Made by a program: the position numbers and the translations under genes. From the IMG/VR virus record IMGVR_UViG_3300020463_001383, positions 1 to 23,979 of that record: a stretch of 23,979 nt of DNA; one strand, given 5' to 3'. This DNA is from a virus. Shown here piece after piece: positions 7,192 to 14,576 of this stretch (its first letter is position 1; each line of letters starts with the position of its first letter). The notes beneath the pieces were generated by a model. That model was not told the DNA's origin and did not search any database. It saw nothing but the letters and a program-made list of their open reading frames with translations.

Positions 7192-8449
7192 AATTTGCAA
7201 ACTCCGGATTAATCTTTTCGAAAGGACCTTGGTTTCTAGTTGCATCTAATTTTCTATTAAAGTCTACGCAGTCGTCCCAATATTGATGCAGGTCTTTTGC
7301 CTGTAAGAAATTTATGTTGTCTTGAATCTGGCGTAGAGTAATTTTCTCAAGTACTGGATGTTTCTTTATGATAGGATAATCTTTTAATTTGCCTTTCATT
7401 GCTTCTAATTTAACAATCACTCCTTGTTTTAGTTTTTCCGGAAGTACCTGTGCCGATAATGCCCTAGGGTAATTCACTCTGTGACTGTAGAACACTATCT
7501 CCATATCTTTTAAAAAGTAATCCATTACTTTGTCTATCTGTAAAATATTGTTGGCTTGTACAGTAAAAGCACCAACAATACGGCTTACTGTTGGTATTTT
7601 TTTCATTTCCTTAATGTTATATTCTACATCAGCAAATTTGCCGTTACCTCTAATGTATTCGTATGTGTCATGCAATCCATCTATACTGACATTGACAGCA
7701 ACACTTTTAAACTTGGGCCAATACTCGTGGACAGTTCTTCCACCCTTTATTCCTAATTTTGTGCCGTTGGTTGCATACTTTATTTCTATATTTTTTCCAT
7801 TCTTGGATAATAAGTCTAATATCTTATAGTGCGATGGATCCATTAAAGGTTCTCCACCTGCAAATTCTACACGTTTGAAATAAGGTAAAAGTTTTTCCAA
7901 GTTTTCCCAGAAATGTAATTTGTCTTCAAACATTCCTACGTAAGGTGCTTTTTCCAATCCTAAATTTTTGACTGCGTCTACAAGATAGTTTCCTTCTTTT
8001 TCGTAGTACGAAACAATACTTTTCCAATCTTTCCATTGTGTGCTGTCCAAAGGATTGCACATTCTACATTTAAGATTGCAAAGATTGTTAATTTTAATCT
8101 CCATGGTAGGCAATTCAAATGGCATACTGTAATCAGCACTTAAACTGTCTAAAGCATTTGGATACAAATTAATCCTAGATTCTGGGGAAGAGTCTGTGAT
8201 GTGTCTTTGTCTTAAACTTTGTACACCTTGGTCTTCTAGATCAAAGCAAGGTTGACACACATCAGGTCTCTCGCCATTTAATACCTGTCTTCTAACTTCT
8301 TTCATTGCATCTGAGTTCCATGCTTCTTCTAAACTCATATCTTTAATATTGCCAATAGGAAGACTACGGCAACAGACTTTAATTGCTCCGTCCTCTCTAG
8401 TTGCTAATCCAGTAAATGGATGCATACAAAAAGTTTTACTCTTTGTCAC
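7184..8449 (-). CDS. Radical SAM enzyme with N-terminal twitch/SPASM-like domain
   Basis: The protein has 421 residues. N-terminal auxiliary cysteines are Cys8 (FCMHPFTGLATREDG), Cys26-Cys27 and Cys65/Cys68 (VCQPC), with the GNIKDMSLEEAWNS segment typical of SPASM-like modules between them. The radical SAM core follows: INNLCNLKCRMC (Cys124, Cys128, Cys131) and AGGEPLMDP at 197-204. This is the same permuted order as the plus-strand gene at 3231-4649. Start is a GTG at 8449 with GGGAG nine bases upstream; it overlaps the QueC-like gene by 14 bases. C-terminal features such as KLDATR and PEF are shared with the 3231-4649 protein. The substrate is unknown. Confidence 0.88.
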   Translation of the reverse strand: MTKSKTFCMHPFTGLATREDGAIKVCCRSLPIGNIKDMSLEEAWNSDAMKEVRRQVLNGERPDVCQPCFDLEDQGVQSLRQRHITDSSPESRINLYPNALDSLSADYSMPFELPTMEIKINNLCNLKCRMCNPLDSTQWKDWKSIVSYYEKEGNYLVDAVKNLGLEKAPYVGMFEDKLHFWENLEKLLPYFKRVEFAGGEPLMDPSHYKILDLLSKNGKNIEIKYATNGTKLGIKGGRTVHEYWPKFKSVAVNVSIDGLHDTYEYIRGNGKFADVEYNIKEMKKIPTVSRIVGAFTVQANNILQIDKVMDYFLKDMEIVFYSHRVNYPRALSAQVLPEKLKQGVIVKLEAMKGKLKDYPIIKKHPVLEKITLRQIQDNINFLQAKDLHQYWDDCVDFNRKLDATRNQGPFEKINPEFANYV

Positions 8450-9257
8450 TGTTCGCTACTCCCCATTCTCGTTCTTTACACCAAAAACATTTACCACACG
8501 TGGGCACGGGCGACCCTGGCACATACGTCTTGTAGTCTAAGTCTCCAAAGACTTTAGGGTATATGTTAGCGTCACCTTCACAACTTCTAGTAAGATCAAA
8601 TAGGTCCATTATGCCTAATTTTTTGTATTGAGCAACTATCCAATCTTTCTTTACGTATGTGAATGGGTGACAAGCATAGCCGCCCATGTGTGGTTTGATG
8701 AGTTTATCAAGTGTCTTATCACCTAAAGAGTCTATAAAGACATCTCTGTCTGCTAGACGTTCATCAAATTCTTTGTCCGGGTTTTGTGTTACACCACAAT
8801 ACCAAGCATCTAATTTTTCTGTGTGTGCCACGTATTCTGCGTGGGACCTTAATTCTATTTGATTTCCGCTTTTCAATTTTCCGTATTCGTCAACGATGTT
8901 GGGACCTTTTGAACCCCATTCTAAATCTGGAGCAATAAAATTTTCGTGTCTTTTGAATTCTATATTTGGAAATGATTTGACCAACCAATTGTAAACATCT
9001 AAACTATTTTGTTTTTGCCAAGGTCTGGTTTTCCAACATCTAATATTTGTTATGATGTGTACCTTTGTCAGCCATAAATTTTGTGTGATTATACTGCATA
9101 ATAAAACAGACATCAATGCACTGTCTAAACCACCACTGACACTAATACCAATTCTTTTCCATTGATCAGATAAAGGAAATATAACTCCGTTTATCTCGTG
9201 GAGAATCTTTTGATACAGACTATTTTGATATACGTTTTTTATAACATTGTTAGACAT
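8436..9257 (-). CDS. PP-loop N-type ATP pyrophosphatase, QueC-like
   Basis: The PP-loop ISVSGGLDSALMS (41-46 core) marks an adenylating ATP pyrophosphatase. The C-terminus has a zinc-type cysteine set Cys226, Cys254, Cys257, Cys260 (CGKCFWCKERE), as in QueC, which makes 7-cyano-7-deazaguanine (preQ0) from carboxydeazaguanine. The protein has 273 residues, longer than typical QueC, and the gap between the first zinc cysteine and the CxxCxxC triplet is 28 residues, wider than usual. No QueD, QueE, FolE or Tgt-like gene was seen nearby, so preQ0 synthesis is uncertain; activation of a different carboxylate is an alternative. It is first in its minus-strand block and has a T4-late-like motif upstream. 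Confidence 0.65.
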   Translation of the reverse strand: MSNNVIKNVYQNSLYQKILHEINGVIFPLSDQWKRIGISVSGGLDSALMSVLLCSIITQNLWLTKVHIITNIRCWKTRPWQKQNSLDVYNWLVKSFPNIEFKRHENFIAPDLEWGSKGPNIVDEYGKLKSGNQIELRSHAEYVAHTEKLDAWYCGVTQNPDKEFDERLADRDVFIDSLGDKTLDKLIKPHMGGYACHPFTYVKKDWIVAQYKKLGIMDLFDLTRSCEGDANIYPKVFGDLDYKTYVPGSPVPTCGKCFWCKEREWGVANSDKE

Positions 9258-9269
9258 AATTTGGACATT

Positions 9270-9279
9270 AATATTTATC
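9270..9279 (-). promoter_or_regulatory. T4-late-type promoter motif
   Basis: The minus strand reads GATAAATATT, one mismatch from the T4 late -10 element TATAAATA. It lies 12 bases before the ATG at 9257, in the 62-base divergent spacer. A transcript would have a very short leader. It shares CGATAAATA with the motif before the gene at 22207. No Shine-Dalgarno sequence is seen. Confidence 0.4.
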
Positions 9280-9319
9280 GTGTTTATATACGCATATTAT
9301 TTGTTCCGATAAGTACGTT

Positions 9320-9991
9320 ATGCTCACAGTAGTTGGTACCAAAATAAATTACAAAGAAATCTACAATTTGGTAAAAAATTTACCCACAGGTAAAAATGTT
9401 TTAACCAAACCTAGAGGCGACTTCTTTTATGATCCACATATCTTGGATGAACAGTACAAGGGTACCGAGATAGAAAAAGTTTTAGACCTGATACCTATGC
9501 ATGGCGAAGCAAGAGTCATTGTAATGGAACCGGGACAAAGTTATTCTGCCCATGCTGATGTAGATGATAGATGGCATTTGACTTTGGATGCTGACGAAAG
9601 TTATCTTGTAGATATAAAAAATCAAAAGATGTACAAATTAGTTGCAGATGGCACACTATATCTAATGGATTCGGGGAGATTACACACCGCAAGTAACTAT
9701 GGATACAAACCACGATATCAACTGGTTATACGTAAAAGATTAAAAGGTAGAATACTAGACAACCCAGTGTACTTCAATTTAACTTTGATTGACCCTCCAT
9801 ACAATGCAAGATATCTATTTGATAAAAGTTTTTCAATACTTTTGAATAGATTGGAAAAAGAAGAGAAAATAACTAATTTTAAAAAAATAAGTGACAAAGA
9901 AATTGAATTCGTAATTGAAAATGAACAAATTACTAGAATTAAAGAACTGCAACGCTCTTGTGGATTTAAATTTGAGATTAGAAATGCATAA
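9320..9991 (+). CDS. 2OG-Fe(II) oxygenase-like protein (AspH-like cupin)
   Basis: This 223-residue protein has an HxD motif in SYSAHADVDDRWHLTL (His78, Asp80), the distal histidine in MDSGRLHTASN (His122) and Arg132 ten residues later as the likely 2OG anchor. This matches the aspartyl/asparaginyl hydroxylase branch of double-stranded beta-helix oxygenases. The C-terminal 80 residues are lysine- and glutamate-rich and were not recognised. It is the first gene of a plus-strand block; the stop overlaps the next gene's start by 8 bases. The substrate is unknown. Confidence 0.7.
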   Translation: MLTVVGTKINYKEIYNLVKNLPTGKNVLTKPRGDFFYDPHILDEQYKGTEIEKVLDLIPMHGEARVIVMEPGQSYSAHADVDDRWHLTLDADESYLVDIKNQKMYKLVADGTLYLMDSGRLHTASNYGYKPRYQLVIRKRLKGRILDNPVYFNLTLIDPPYNARYLFDKSFSILLNRLEKEEKITNFKKISDKEIEFVIENEQITRIKELQRSCGFKFEIRNA

Positions 9992-10604
9992 ATGGAAAAA
10001 TTTTTACAAATTTAAAGAAGGTCTCGCTGTGACGAATCTGCTGTACGAGCCTCTTGTAAGCAAAGACAAAAAAATTTTTTGTATGAACTGGAACAAGAAT
10101 CAGTATCATGATAATGAATTCATGACAGAAGAATTATACAACTTTTGGTTTAATCAAGAATGCAAATACCTGTTGCATTTAAGCAACAAAAAATATATTC
10201 CTGAAATATTGCTCATGGACACAAAAAAACGTGTCATAGAATTTAGATGGTATGACAAAAATTTAAATGTGATGATAGAAAACAACACAATCAACAAAGT
10301 AAAGAACTGGCAGAAGAAGATAAAAGAGATAAAAGATGATTTAGAGAAGGATAGCATATTCAAAATTAATATGTACCCACACACTTTCTTTTTTGATGAC
10401 GAAGGAAACGCACACATAATGGATCTGTATGGTTGCACGGACAAGCATAGTAGATATCTGGACACAAAGTTCTTGAAACCTTTAATACGTGGCACAAGAT
10501 TCGATAAATTTATAATGCATGAAAGATTAGATACACATAAACTATATCAAGAAACAATAAAAACCAATTATGCAGAGTGGCCTGGAGATTTTTTAAATGC
10601 TTAA
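9984..10604 (+). CDS. Kinase-like protein of unknown function (paralogue of 13880-14572)
   Basis: The ATG at 9984 gives 206 residues and an 8-base overlap with the oxygenase gene; the longer frame from 9915 would overlap by 77 bases. It has the general order of an aminoglycoside phosphotransferase or protein-kinase-like fold: an N-terminal glycine/nonpolar stretch (FKEGLAVTNLLYE), a strand with FCMNW, a hinge-like KYIPEILLMD and a catalytic-loop-like MYPHTFFFDD followed by AHIMDLYG. The typical Lys, HxD...N and DFG residues are not clearly all present, so activity is doubtful. The protein at 13880-14572 shares GL...NL.Y, FCM.W, IPEI and NWQ in the same order. It overlaps the next gene by 8 bases. 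Function is not recognised. Confidence 0.45.
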   Translation: MHKWKNFYKFKEGLAVTNLLYEPLVSKDKKIFCMNWNKNQYHDNEFMTEELYNFWFNQECKYLLHLSNKKYIPEILLMDTKKRVIEFRWYDKNLNVMIENNTINKVKNWQKKIKEIKDDLEKDSIFKINMYPHTFFFDDEGNAHIMDLYGCTDKHSRYLDTKFLKPLIRGTRFDKFIMHERLDTHKLYQETIKTNYAEWPGDFLNA

Positions 10605-11145
10605 ATTTGTTGGAAATTGCAATAACATCATTGATTGGAATAAAATAATTGCCGGACTAGAAGATCAGACACCTGCTTATGTAGGTCCTAGACATGATGT
10701 AGGACAAGAAGTACCTGGTGTAGAAGAAGTTGCAGGACAATTAAGAGATGCCGGATATAAAATGAAGCATGAAGGTGGAAATGCTAGTTGGGAAATGTAT
10801 TTGCCCGAAGTTAATTTTGATAAGGACGTAGTTGAACAGTTTATTGACTTTGTAGGAATGGAGAAGTATACCAATGCTTGGATAAGCATGGTAAAACCTG
10901 GTGACGTTGCTCCATGGCATTGGGATATAACAGATGATGAAAAAACTTTAAACGAAACAAAAGAGTTTGAGAGGTATCATTGTCACATAAGTCCACCTAG
11001 CGACGGACACGTGTTAATTGTGGATGACCATTGTCTATATAATCAGGCACAAGGCAATGTTTATAAATGGCCTAGCAGAAAATCATGGCACGCCGGTGCA
11101 AATTGTGGATTAGTTCCAAAGTATACTTTAAATGTTTGGGGATAA
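10597..11145 (+). CDS. 2OG-Fe(II) oxygenase-like protein
   Basis: The 182-residue protein carries WHWD as an HxD motif (His108, Asp110) after a strand VKPGDVAPW, and a distal His165 in KSWHAGANCGLVPKYTLNVWG. The residue ten further on is Lys175 rather than Arg, a substitution known in some 2OG enzymes for carboxylate binding. This is the compact cupin form of the AspH-like family. A GGAG stands upstream of the ATG, and the start overlaps the kinase-like gene by 8 bases. The next gene, an SDR, begins one base after its stop. The substrate is unknown. Confidence 0.68.
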   Translation: MLKFVGNCNNIIDWNKIIAGLEDQTPAYVGPRHDVGQEVPGVEEVAGQLRDAGYKMKHEGGNASWEMYLPEVNFDKDVVEQFIDFVGMEKYTNAWISMVKPGDVAPWHWDITDDEKTLNETKEFERYHCHISPPSDGHVLIVDDHCLYNQAQGNVYKWPSRKSWHAGANCGLVPKYTLNVWG

Positions 11146-11146
11146 A

Positions 11147-11701
11147 ATGAAAATATTAATGACAGGACATACTTCACCTATGGGTAAAGAACTATATGCC
11201 CATCTATCAAAGGAGCATGAAGTTATAGGAGTCAGTAGAGAGTCAGGATACGACCTAACAAAACAAGAAGATGTAGAAAAAGTTACTGACATGGCTTTAG
11301 ATTCAGATCTCTTTATAAATCTTGCACACGTGAGTTCAGCACAATCGCAAATGCTATTAATGATCAATAACAAATGGAACAAAGAAAGCCGATTGTTCCT
11401 TGTAATTAGTTTTGGTTCACTGGCAACAAAATTAGATAACGACATTCTACGTGCCGTAAACATAGACAAGCAGTATCTAGATGATAAACATAAACTTGAT
11501 GCAGTCAACAATAGTTTAGCAAATCAAAAACCTTTCGGTGAACAGTGTCAATTCACTTTGGTGCGTGTTTTAAACTATGGTGAAAAGACAGGATCAAGAG
11601 AAGGCGAACCAACTTGCAACGTAGACGATATTATTAGGACTGTTGATTATATTATTAATGAACCTATGTATGTAGGTGTTTTAGATATCAGACGTTTTTA
11701 A
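11147..11701 (+). CDS. Short-chain dehydrogenase/reductase-like protein
   Basis: The ATG at 11147 gives 184 residues starting MKILMTGHTSPMG, the Rossmann TGxxxxxG nucleotide loop at the very N-terminus; an ATG at 11132 adds five unneeded residues. Later features are LFINLAH (in place of NNAG), VISFGS and Tyr110-x3-Lys114 (YLDDK) in the catalytic position. It is shorter than a classical SDR of about 250 residues. It resembles the SDR at 15709-16272 (shared TGH....G..LY, SGYD). NAD(P)-dependent oxidoreduction or epimerisation is inferred. The 3' end overlaps the convergent membrane protein gene by 14 bases. Confidence 0.7.
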   Translation: MKILMTGHTSPMGKELYAHLSKEHEVIGVSRESGYDLTKQEDVEKVTDMALDSDLFINLAHVSSAQSQMLLMINNKWNKESRLFLVISFGSLATKLDNDILRAVNIDKQYLDDKHKLDAVNNSLANQKPFGEQCQFTLVRVLNYGEKTGSREGEPTCNVDDIIRTVDYIINEPMYVGVLDIRRF

Positions 11702-11834
11702 TTCCCATAACTTCACGTAAGTTCTTTTTAAACCCTTTACCATTATTTGAATCCATTAGTGCAATTATGATGCATATAGGTAATGCTGTTAGGTAAAATA
11801 TAGGAATGATTGTATAGTTTATAATAAACCTCAT
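11688..11834 (-). CDS. Small predicted membrane protein (48 residues)
   Basis: The ATG at 11834 overlaps the stop of the oxygenase gene by four bases (ATGA), giving a 48-residue protein. Residues about 3-27 form one hydrophobic segment (IINYTIIPIFYLTALPICII), followed by a basic, asparagine-rich tail (GKGFKKNLREVMG). No family is recognised. Translational coupling and the tight packing support a real gene, but at this length chance cannot be excluded. It may anchor a partner at the membrane; that is speculation. Confidence 0.5.
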   Translation of the reverse strand: MRFIINYTIIPIFYLTALPICIIIALMDSNNGKGFKKNLREVMGIKNV

Positions 11835-12463
11835 TTGGAAACTTTCATACCACGTGGTAATCCACCGTGTGGTCTTCCGTCCCAAGGATTAAATTTATCT
11901 CCTTTAACATCTGTATAATGATAGAACACTTGGGCACAGGCTACTCCGTGGAAAGGTTCTCTCCAATGTTCTATATCGCAACCTTTGTATATCATAGCAT
12001 CACCTGGTTCAAGGTCTACTGCTATTTCACCTTCATGATTCTTTAACCATATGCTCCATGGTTTGCGTGGCGATTGATTTGAATCGTCCCAATCTAAACA
12101 CACTGTCGCTGATATCTCGCAACTAGGTCTATCTGTGTGTCTTTCTAATGTGGCTTTGTTTGTGTACAGTCTATAATAGGAATAAGCAGGAGCAAGTTGC
12201 ATACCTGTAACTATTTCAATATGTTTGCCATGCATCATCAACATACTGTCCATTAATGGATCACCGTACTGAGAATAATTTCCAGGACATTGTTTGTCTA
12301 TGAAAGTGCCGTCCCATGCTTCTCTATATTTTTCTTCGTCGTGTTGTTGTTTAAGTTCACAACGTTGGGCACTTAATCTACAATAATCGTAAAGTGTTTT
12401 ACACCAATCAGGATCTATCAAACCTCTTATAATTGTATAGGAGTCTTTGTTAAACTCTGGCAT
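11831..12463 (-). CDS. 2OG-Fe(II) oxygenase-like protein
   Basis: The 210-residue protein has LERHTDRPSCEISATVCLDWD, shown here by its key residues His109 and Asp111 (HxD), and a C-terminal EPGDAMIYKGCDIEHWREP with His166 as the third iron ligand. This layout fits prolyl-4-hydroxylase-like or related double-stranded beta-helix oxygenases. At the usual 2OG-anchor position after His166 no clear Arg/Lys is seen (AQVFYHY), so the co-substrate binding may differ. The N-terminal DSYTIIRGLIDPDWC is typical of this group. The ATG overlaps the upstream oxygenase stop by one base (TAATG). The substrate is unknown. Confidence 0.72.
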   Translation of the reverse strand: MPEFNKDSYTIIRGLIDPDWCKTLYDYCRLSAQRCELKQQHDEEKYREAWDGTFIDKQCPGNYSQYGDPLMDSMLMMHGKHIEIVTGMQLAPAYSYYRLYTNKATLERHTDRPSCEISATVCLDWDDSNQSPRKPWSIWLKNHEGEIAVDLEPGDAMIYKGCDIEHWREPFHGVACAQVFYHYTDVKGDKFNPWDGRPHGGLPRGMKVSK

Positions 12464-13269
12464 TAGTATTCCGAAATATTTTCTATGCCGAGTTGTTTAC
12501 GGAACTTGTCTGTGAATACACAATCAATTCGTAATCCGTATTCTTGTTCTGCATTTACTTCTCCACCGTGCCAGTCTTGATCATTCCAGAACGAAGCATT
12601 AGAATTGATGTATACTTTGTTTTGTTTTTCAGGATCCCATATGTAGAATCCTCTTTTCGTGTTGTGTCTTATGTGTATGAATTCATTCTTGTGACCACTG
12701 TATCCTTGATTGTCTCCGTGCTTTCCATCAAGGTCTCTGTGTTCAAAAGGTTTCCCGTCGTGTTCGCAATGGAAGAATATCACTCTGCCTATGCTTTCTA
12801 TGATGCCCGTGTTTACTAATTCTTTAATCCAAGCAACTAAACCTGGAAAATATTTTGCTTCTTCTGTTAAATTTCTTTCAGCATTCCTTTTATCCCAATC
12901 TCCTTCTTCCCAAAGGAAATAATAAATGTAAGGATCCTTTGCACCCAACACAGACTTAAGATATCTTGTGAATTGATTGCGTGTTTTGTAATCTTTTATA
13001 TTTGCATACAAGTCGTCACCGTTTTTTCGTATTGGATCACTTTCTGGTAGTGCTTTGTATTCTTCCAAAGCCATATAAATTGGTTTCCAATTTAATTGGT
13101 AACTCATATCTTTTGGATCGAATCCAGGTGACATCCAAGTTCCTTCTTTGGCATATTCTCTTGCCAAAGCAAAGCCTCTACAAATTTCTGGATGTAAATT
13201 CCTAAAACCTTCTATATCTATGTGTTCGTCTAGTGCTATGTACGGTTGACCGCCAATTCCTCTGATCAT
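12463..13269 (-). CDS. 2OG-Fe(II) oxygenase-like protein
   Basis: The chosen ATG at 13269 gives 268 residues; a GTG at 13296 would add nine residues and leave almost no spacer to the divergent gene. Iron ligands are read as His177 and Asp179 (FEHRDLDG) and His234 (DQDWHGGEV), with Arg247 (YGLRIDCVF) as the 2OG anchor. The segment between, with IHIRHNTKRGFYIWD, forms beta-helix strands. The first 150 residues are not recognised. It is the first gene of a two-oxygenase minus-strand block. The spacing of its motifs differs from the other four oxygenases, so it is probably not a recent duplicate. Confidence 0.65.
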   Translation of the reverse strand: MIRGIGGQPYIALDEHIDIEGFRNLHPEICRGFALAREYAKEGTWMSPGFDPKDMSYQLNWKPIYMALEEYKALPESDPIRKNGDDLYANIKDYKTRNQFTRYLKSVLGAKDPYIYYFLWEEGDWDKRNAERNLTEEAKYFPGLVAWIKELVNTGIIESIGRVIFFHCEHDGKPFEHRDLDGKHGDNQGYSGHKNEFIHIRHNTKRGFYIWDPEKQNKVYINSNASFWNDQDWHGGEVNAEQEYGLRIDCVFTDKFRKQLGIENISEY

Positions 13270-13282
13270 ACAACTATTTACT

Positions 13283-13291
13283 TTTAAATAC
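13283..13291 (+). promoter_or_regulatory. T4-late-like promoter motif
   Basis: TTTAAATAC differs by one base from the T4 late consensus TATAAATAC and lies 17 bases before the ATG at 13309 in a 39-base divergent spacer. In such AT-rich DNA a chance match is quite possible. Confidence 0.3.
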
Positions 13292-13308
13292 AACACAAAG
13301 AAAATATT

Positions 13309-13899
13309 ATGGCATTTCAGTTAATACGTTACTCAGACAATTTGGATTTGACCGAATTCTACAAAACAGCAGAACAAAAAGGGTTTGTCAACAACAGTAC
13401 CAAAAAAATGTTAGTGGATTCTCTGTCTAACGAAGATAGATATATGGTTTGGTTGTTATCATACAAAGGTAAAATTATAGGATCAACTGCGGCTCATAGT
13501 TTTCCAGAAATGGGTCCAGACAGTTATAGAATCGCTTGTAGGATATGCACGTTTACTGATGAATTGCCTAAAGAATATCAAATGGTCCGTACACGTGAAA
13601 CAATTAAAACACATCAAACAACCACGCAACAATTTTTCCAAGTGGCTGGAATTTGTTGGGCAGGCTTTGGTAAAAACTATTATGTGACTACAAATGAAAA
13701 TGCAGAAGGCACACAAAGGCTAGTGCATTCTATTGTAGCACCTACACTTGAAAGCACAGGTGTCTATACAAAAATTAAAGAACTAGATTACAGAGGCACA
13801 CGTCAAACTGTATGGCGTGTCAATGCAGATGTATATTTTAAACAATTATATGATGTAAAACAATGGCCACAAATTATAAATGACATTCACAGATTTTAA
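13309..13899 (+). CDS. GNAT acetyltransferase-like protein
   Basis: This 196-residue protein has the beginning of a GNAT-type fold: a central strand pair YMVWLLSYKGKIIGSTAAHS followed by SYRIACRICTFTDELP, as in the beta2-beta4 region where the acetyl donor sits. No clean R/QxxGxG/A acetyl-CoA loop is seen, although QMVRTRETIKTHQ could occupy that position. A later segment FGKNYYVTTNENA and DYRGTRQTVWRVN look like acceptor-side strands. The call is tentative. It heads a plus-strand block, and its end overlaps the kinase-like gene by 20 bases. Confidence 0.45.
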   Translation: MAFQLIRYSDNLDLTEFYKTAEQKGFVNNSTKKMLVDSLSNEDRYMVWLLSYKGKIIGSTAAHSFPEMGPDSYRIACRICTFTDELPKEYQMVRTRETIKTHQTTTQQFFQVAGICWAGFGKNYYVTTNENAEGTQRLVHSIVAPTLESTGVYTKIKELDYRGTRQTVWRVNADVYFKQLYDVKQWPQIINDIHRF

Positions 13900-14572
13900 A
13901 TATTACTGGAACAACGTACCGGGAAAAGGATTGTGTAGAAACAATTTAATTTATACTAGCCTGATAAATCATTCTAAAAGTGAATTTTGTATGTGGTTTA
14001 AACACGACTCAGAATATCACAAAGGACACGAGCAGGTTGTAGACCAATCTTTAATGGAGTCTAAATATGCAAGGGAAAAAGATTTTCTTTTATCGCTTGA
14101 TGTTGATCATAAAGATCTCATTCCTGAAATAACAAGAATAGATCCAGAGCACCAAGCAATATATTTTAAAATACAAGGCGTGGATTTTTGGGAAGAGAGT
14201 CATGGAAAGACTTATGAAGATGTGTTGCCCAATTGGCAAGAACAGATGTTACACATATTTGAAAAACATAAAAAACTTGGAATATACAAATACAGTTTAC
14301 ACCCTAGCAGTTATTGGGTAATTGACTGTGAACTTAAAAATATAAATTATTTTTTCGCATATCATAACACAGAACCACAAATCACAGTAAAAGATCATTT
14401 AAGCCACATATCAATTGAACGTCAAAGTGAACTAATGCCACAGATGGAAAAATTAGGCATTGAAGCAGACAAGACATATCCATTCGATAAACTTCAGATA
14501 TTATGTCTAGAAAGTTTTAGAAATGTTTACCCAGATTCATTTATAGATAAGGCAATTTCAATTTATAAGTAA
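13880..14572 (+). CDS. Kinase-like protein of unknown function (paralogue of 9984-10604)
   Basis: The 230-residue protein shares with the 9984-10604 product a colinear set of motifs: YYWNNVPGKGLCRNNLIY, EFCMWFKHDSEYH, LIPEITRID, NWQEQ and a catalytic-loop-like YSLHPSSYWVID. The second half resembles the C-lobe of small kinase-like or phosphotransferase folds, but the metal-binding Asp expected after the loop is replaced (YFFAYHN). It may be a non-catalytic binding protein. The ATG overlaps the GNAT-like gene by 20 bases; the next gene starts four bases after its stop. I do not recognise a characterised family. Confidence 0.45.
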   Translation: MTFTDFKYYWNNVPGKGLCRNNLIYTSLINHSKSEFCMWFKHDSEYHKGHEQVVDQSLMESKYAREKDFLLSLDVDHKDLIPEITRIDPEHQAIYFKIQGVDFWEESHGKTYEDVLPNWQEQMLHIFEKHKKLGIYKYSLHPSSYWVIDCELKNINYFFAYHNTEPQITVKDHLSHISIERQSELMPQMEKLGIEADKTYPFDKLQILCLESFRNVYPDSFIDKAISIYK

Positions 14573-14576
14573 TAGT

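Noticed and set aside
9307-9316. CGATAAGTAC as a late-type promoter for the plus-strand gene at 9320
   Set aside because: It ends only four bases before the ATG, which would leave no leader; a similar TATAAGTA at 14564-14571 has the same problem. Chance in AT-rich DNA is likely.
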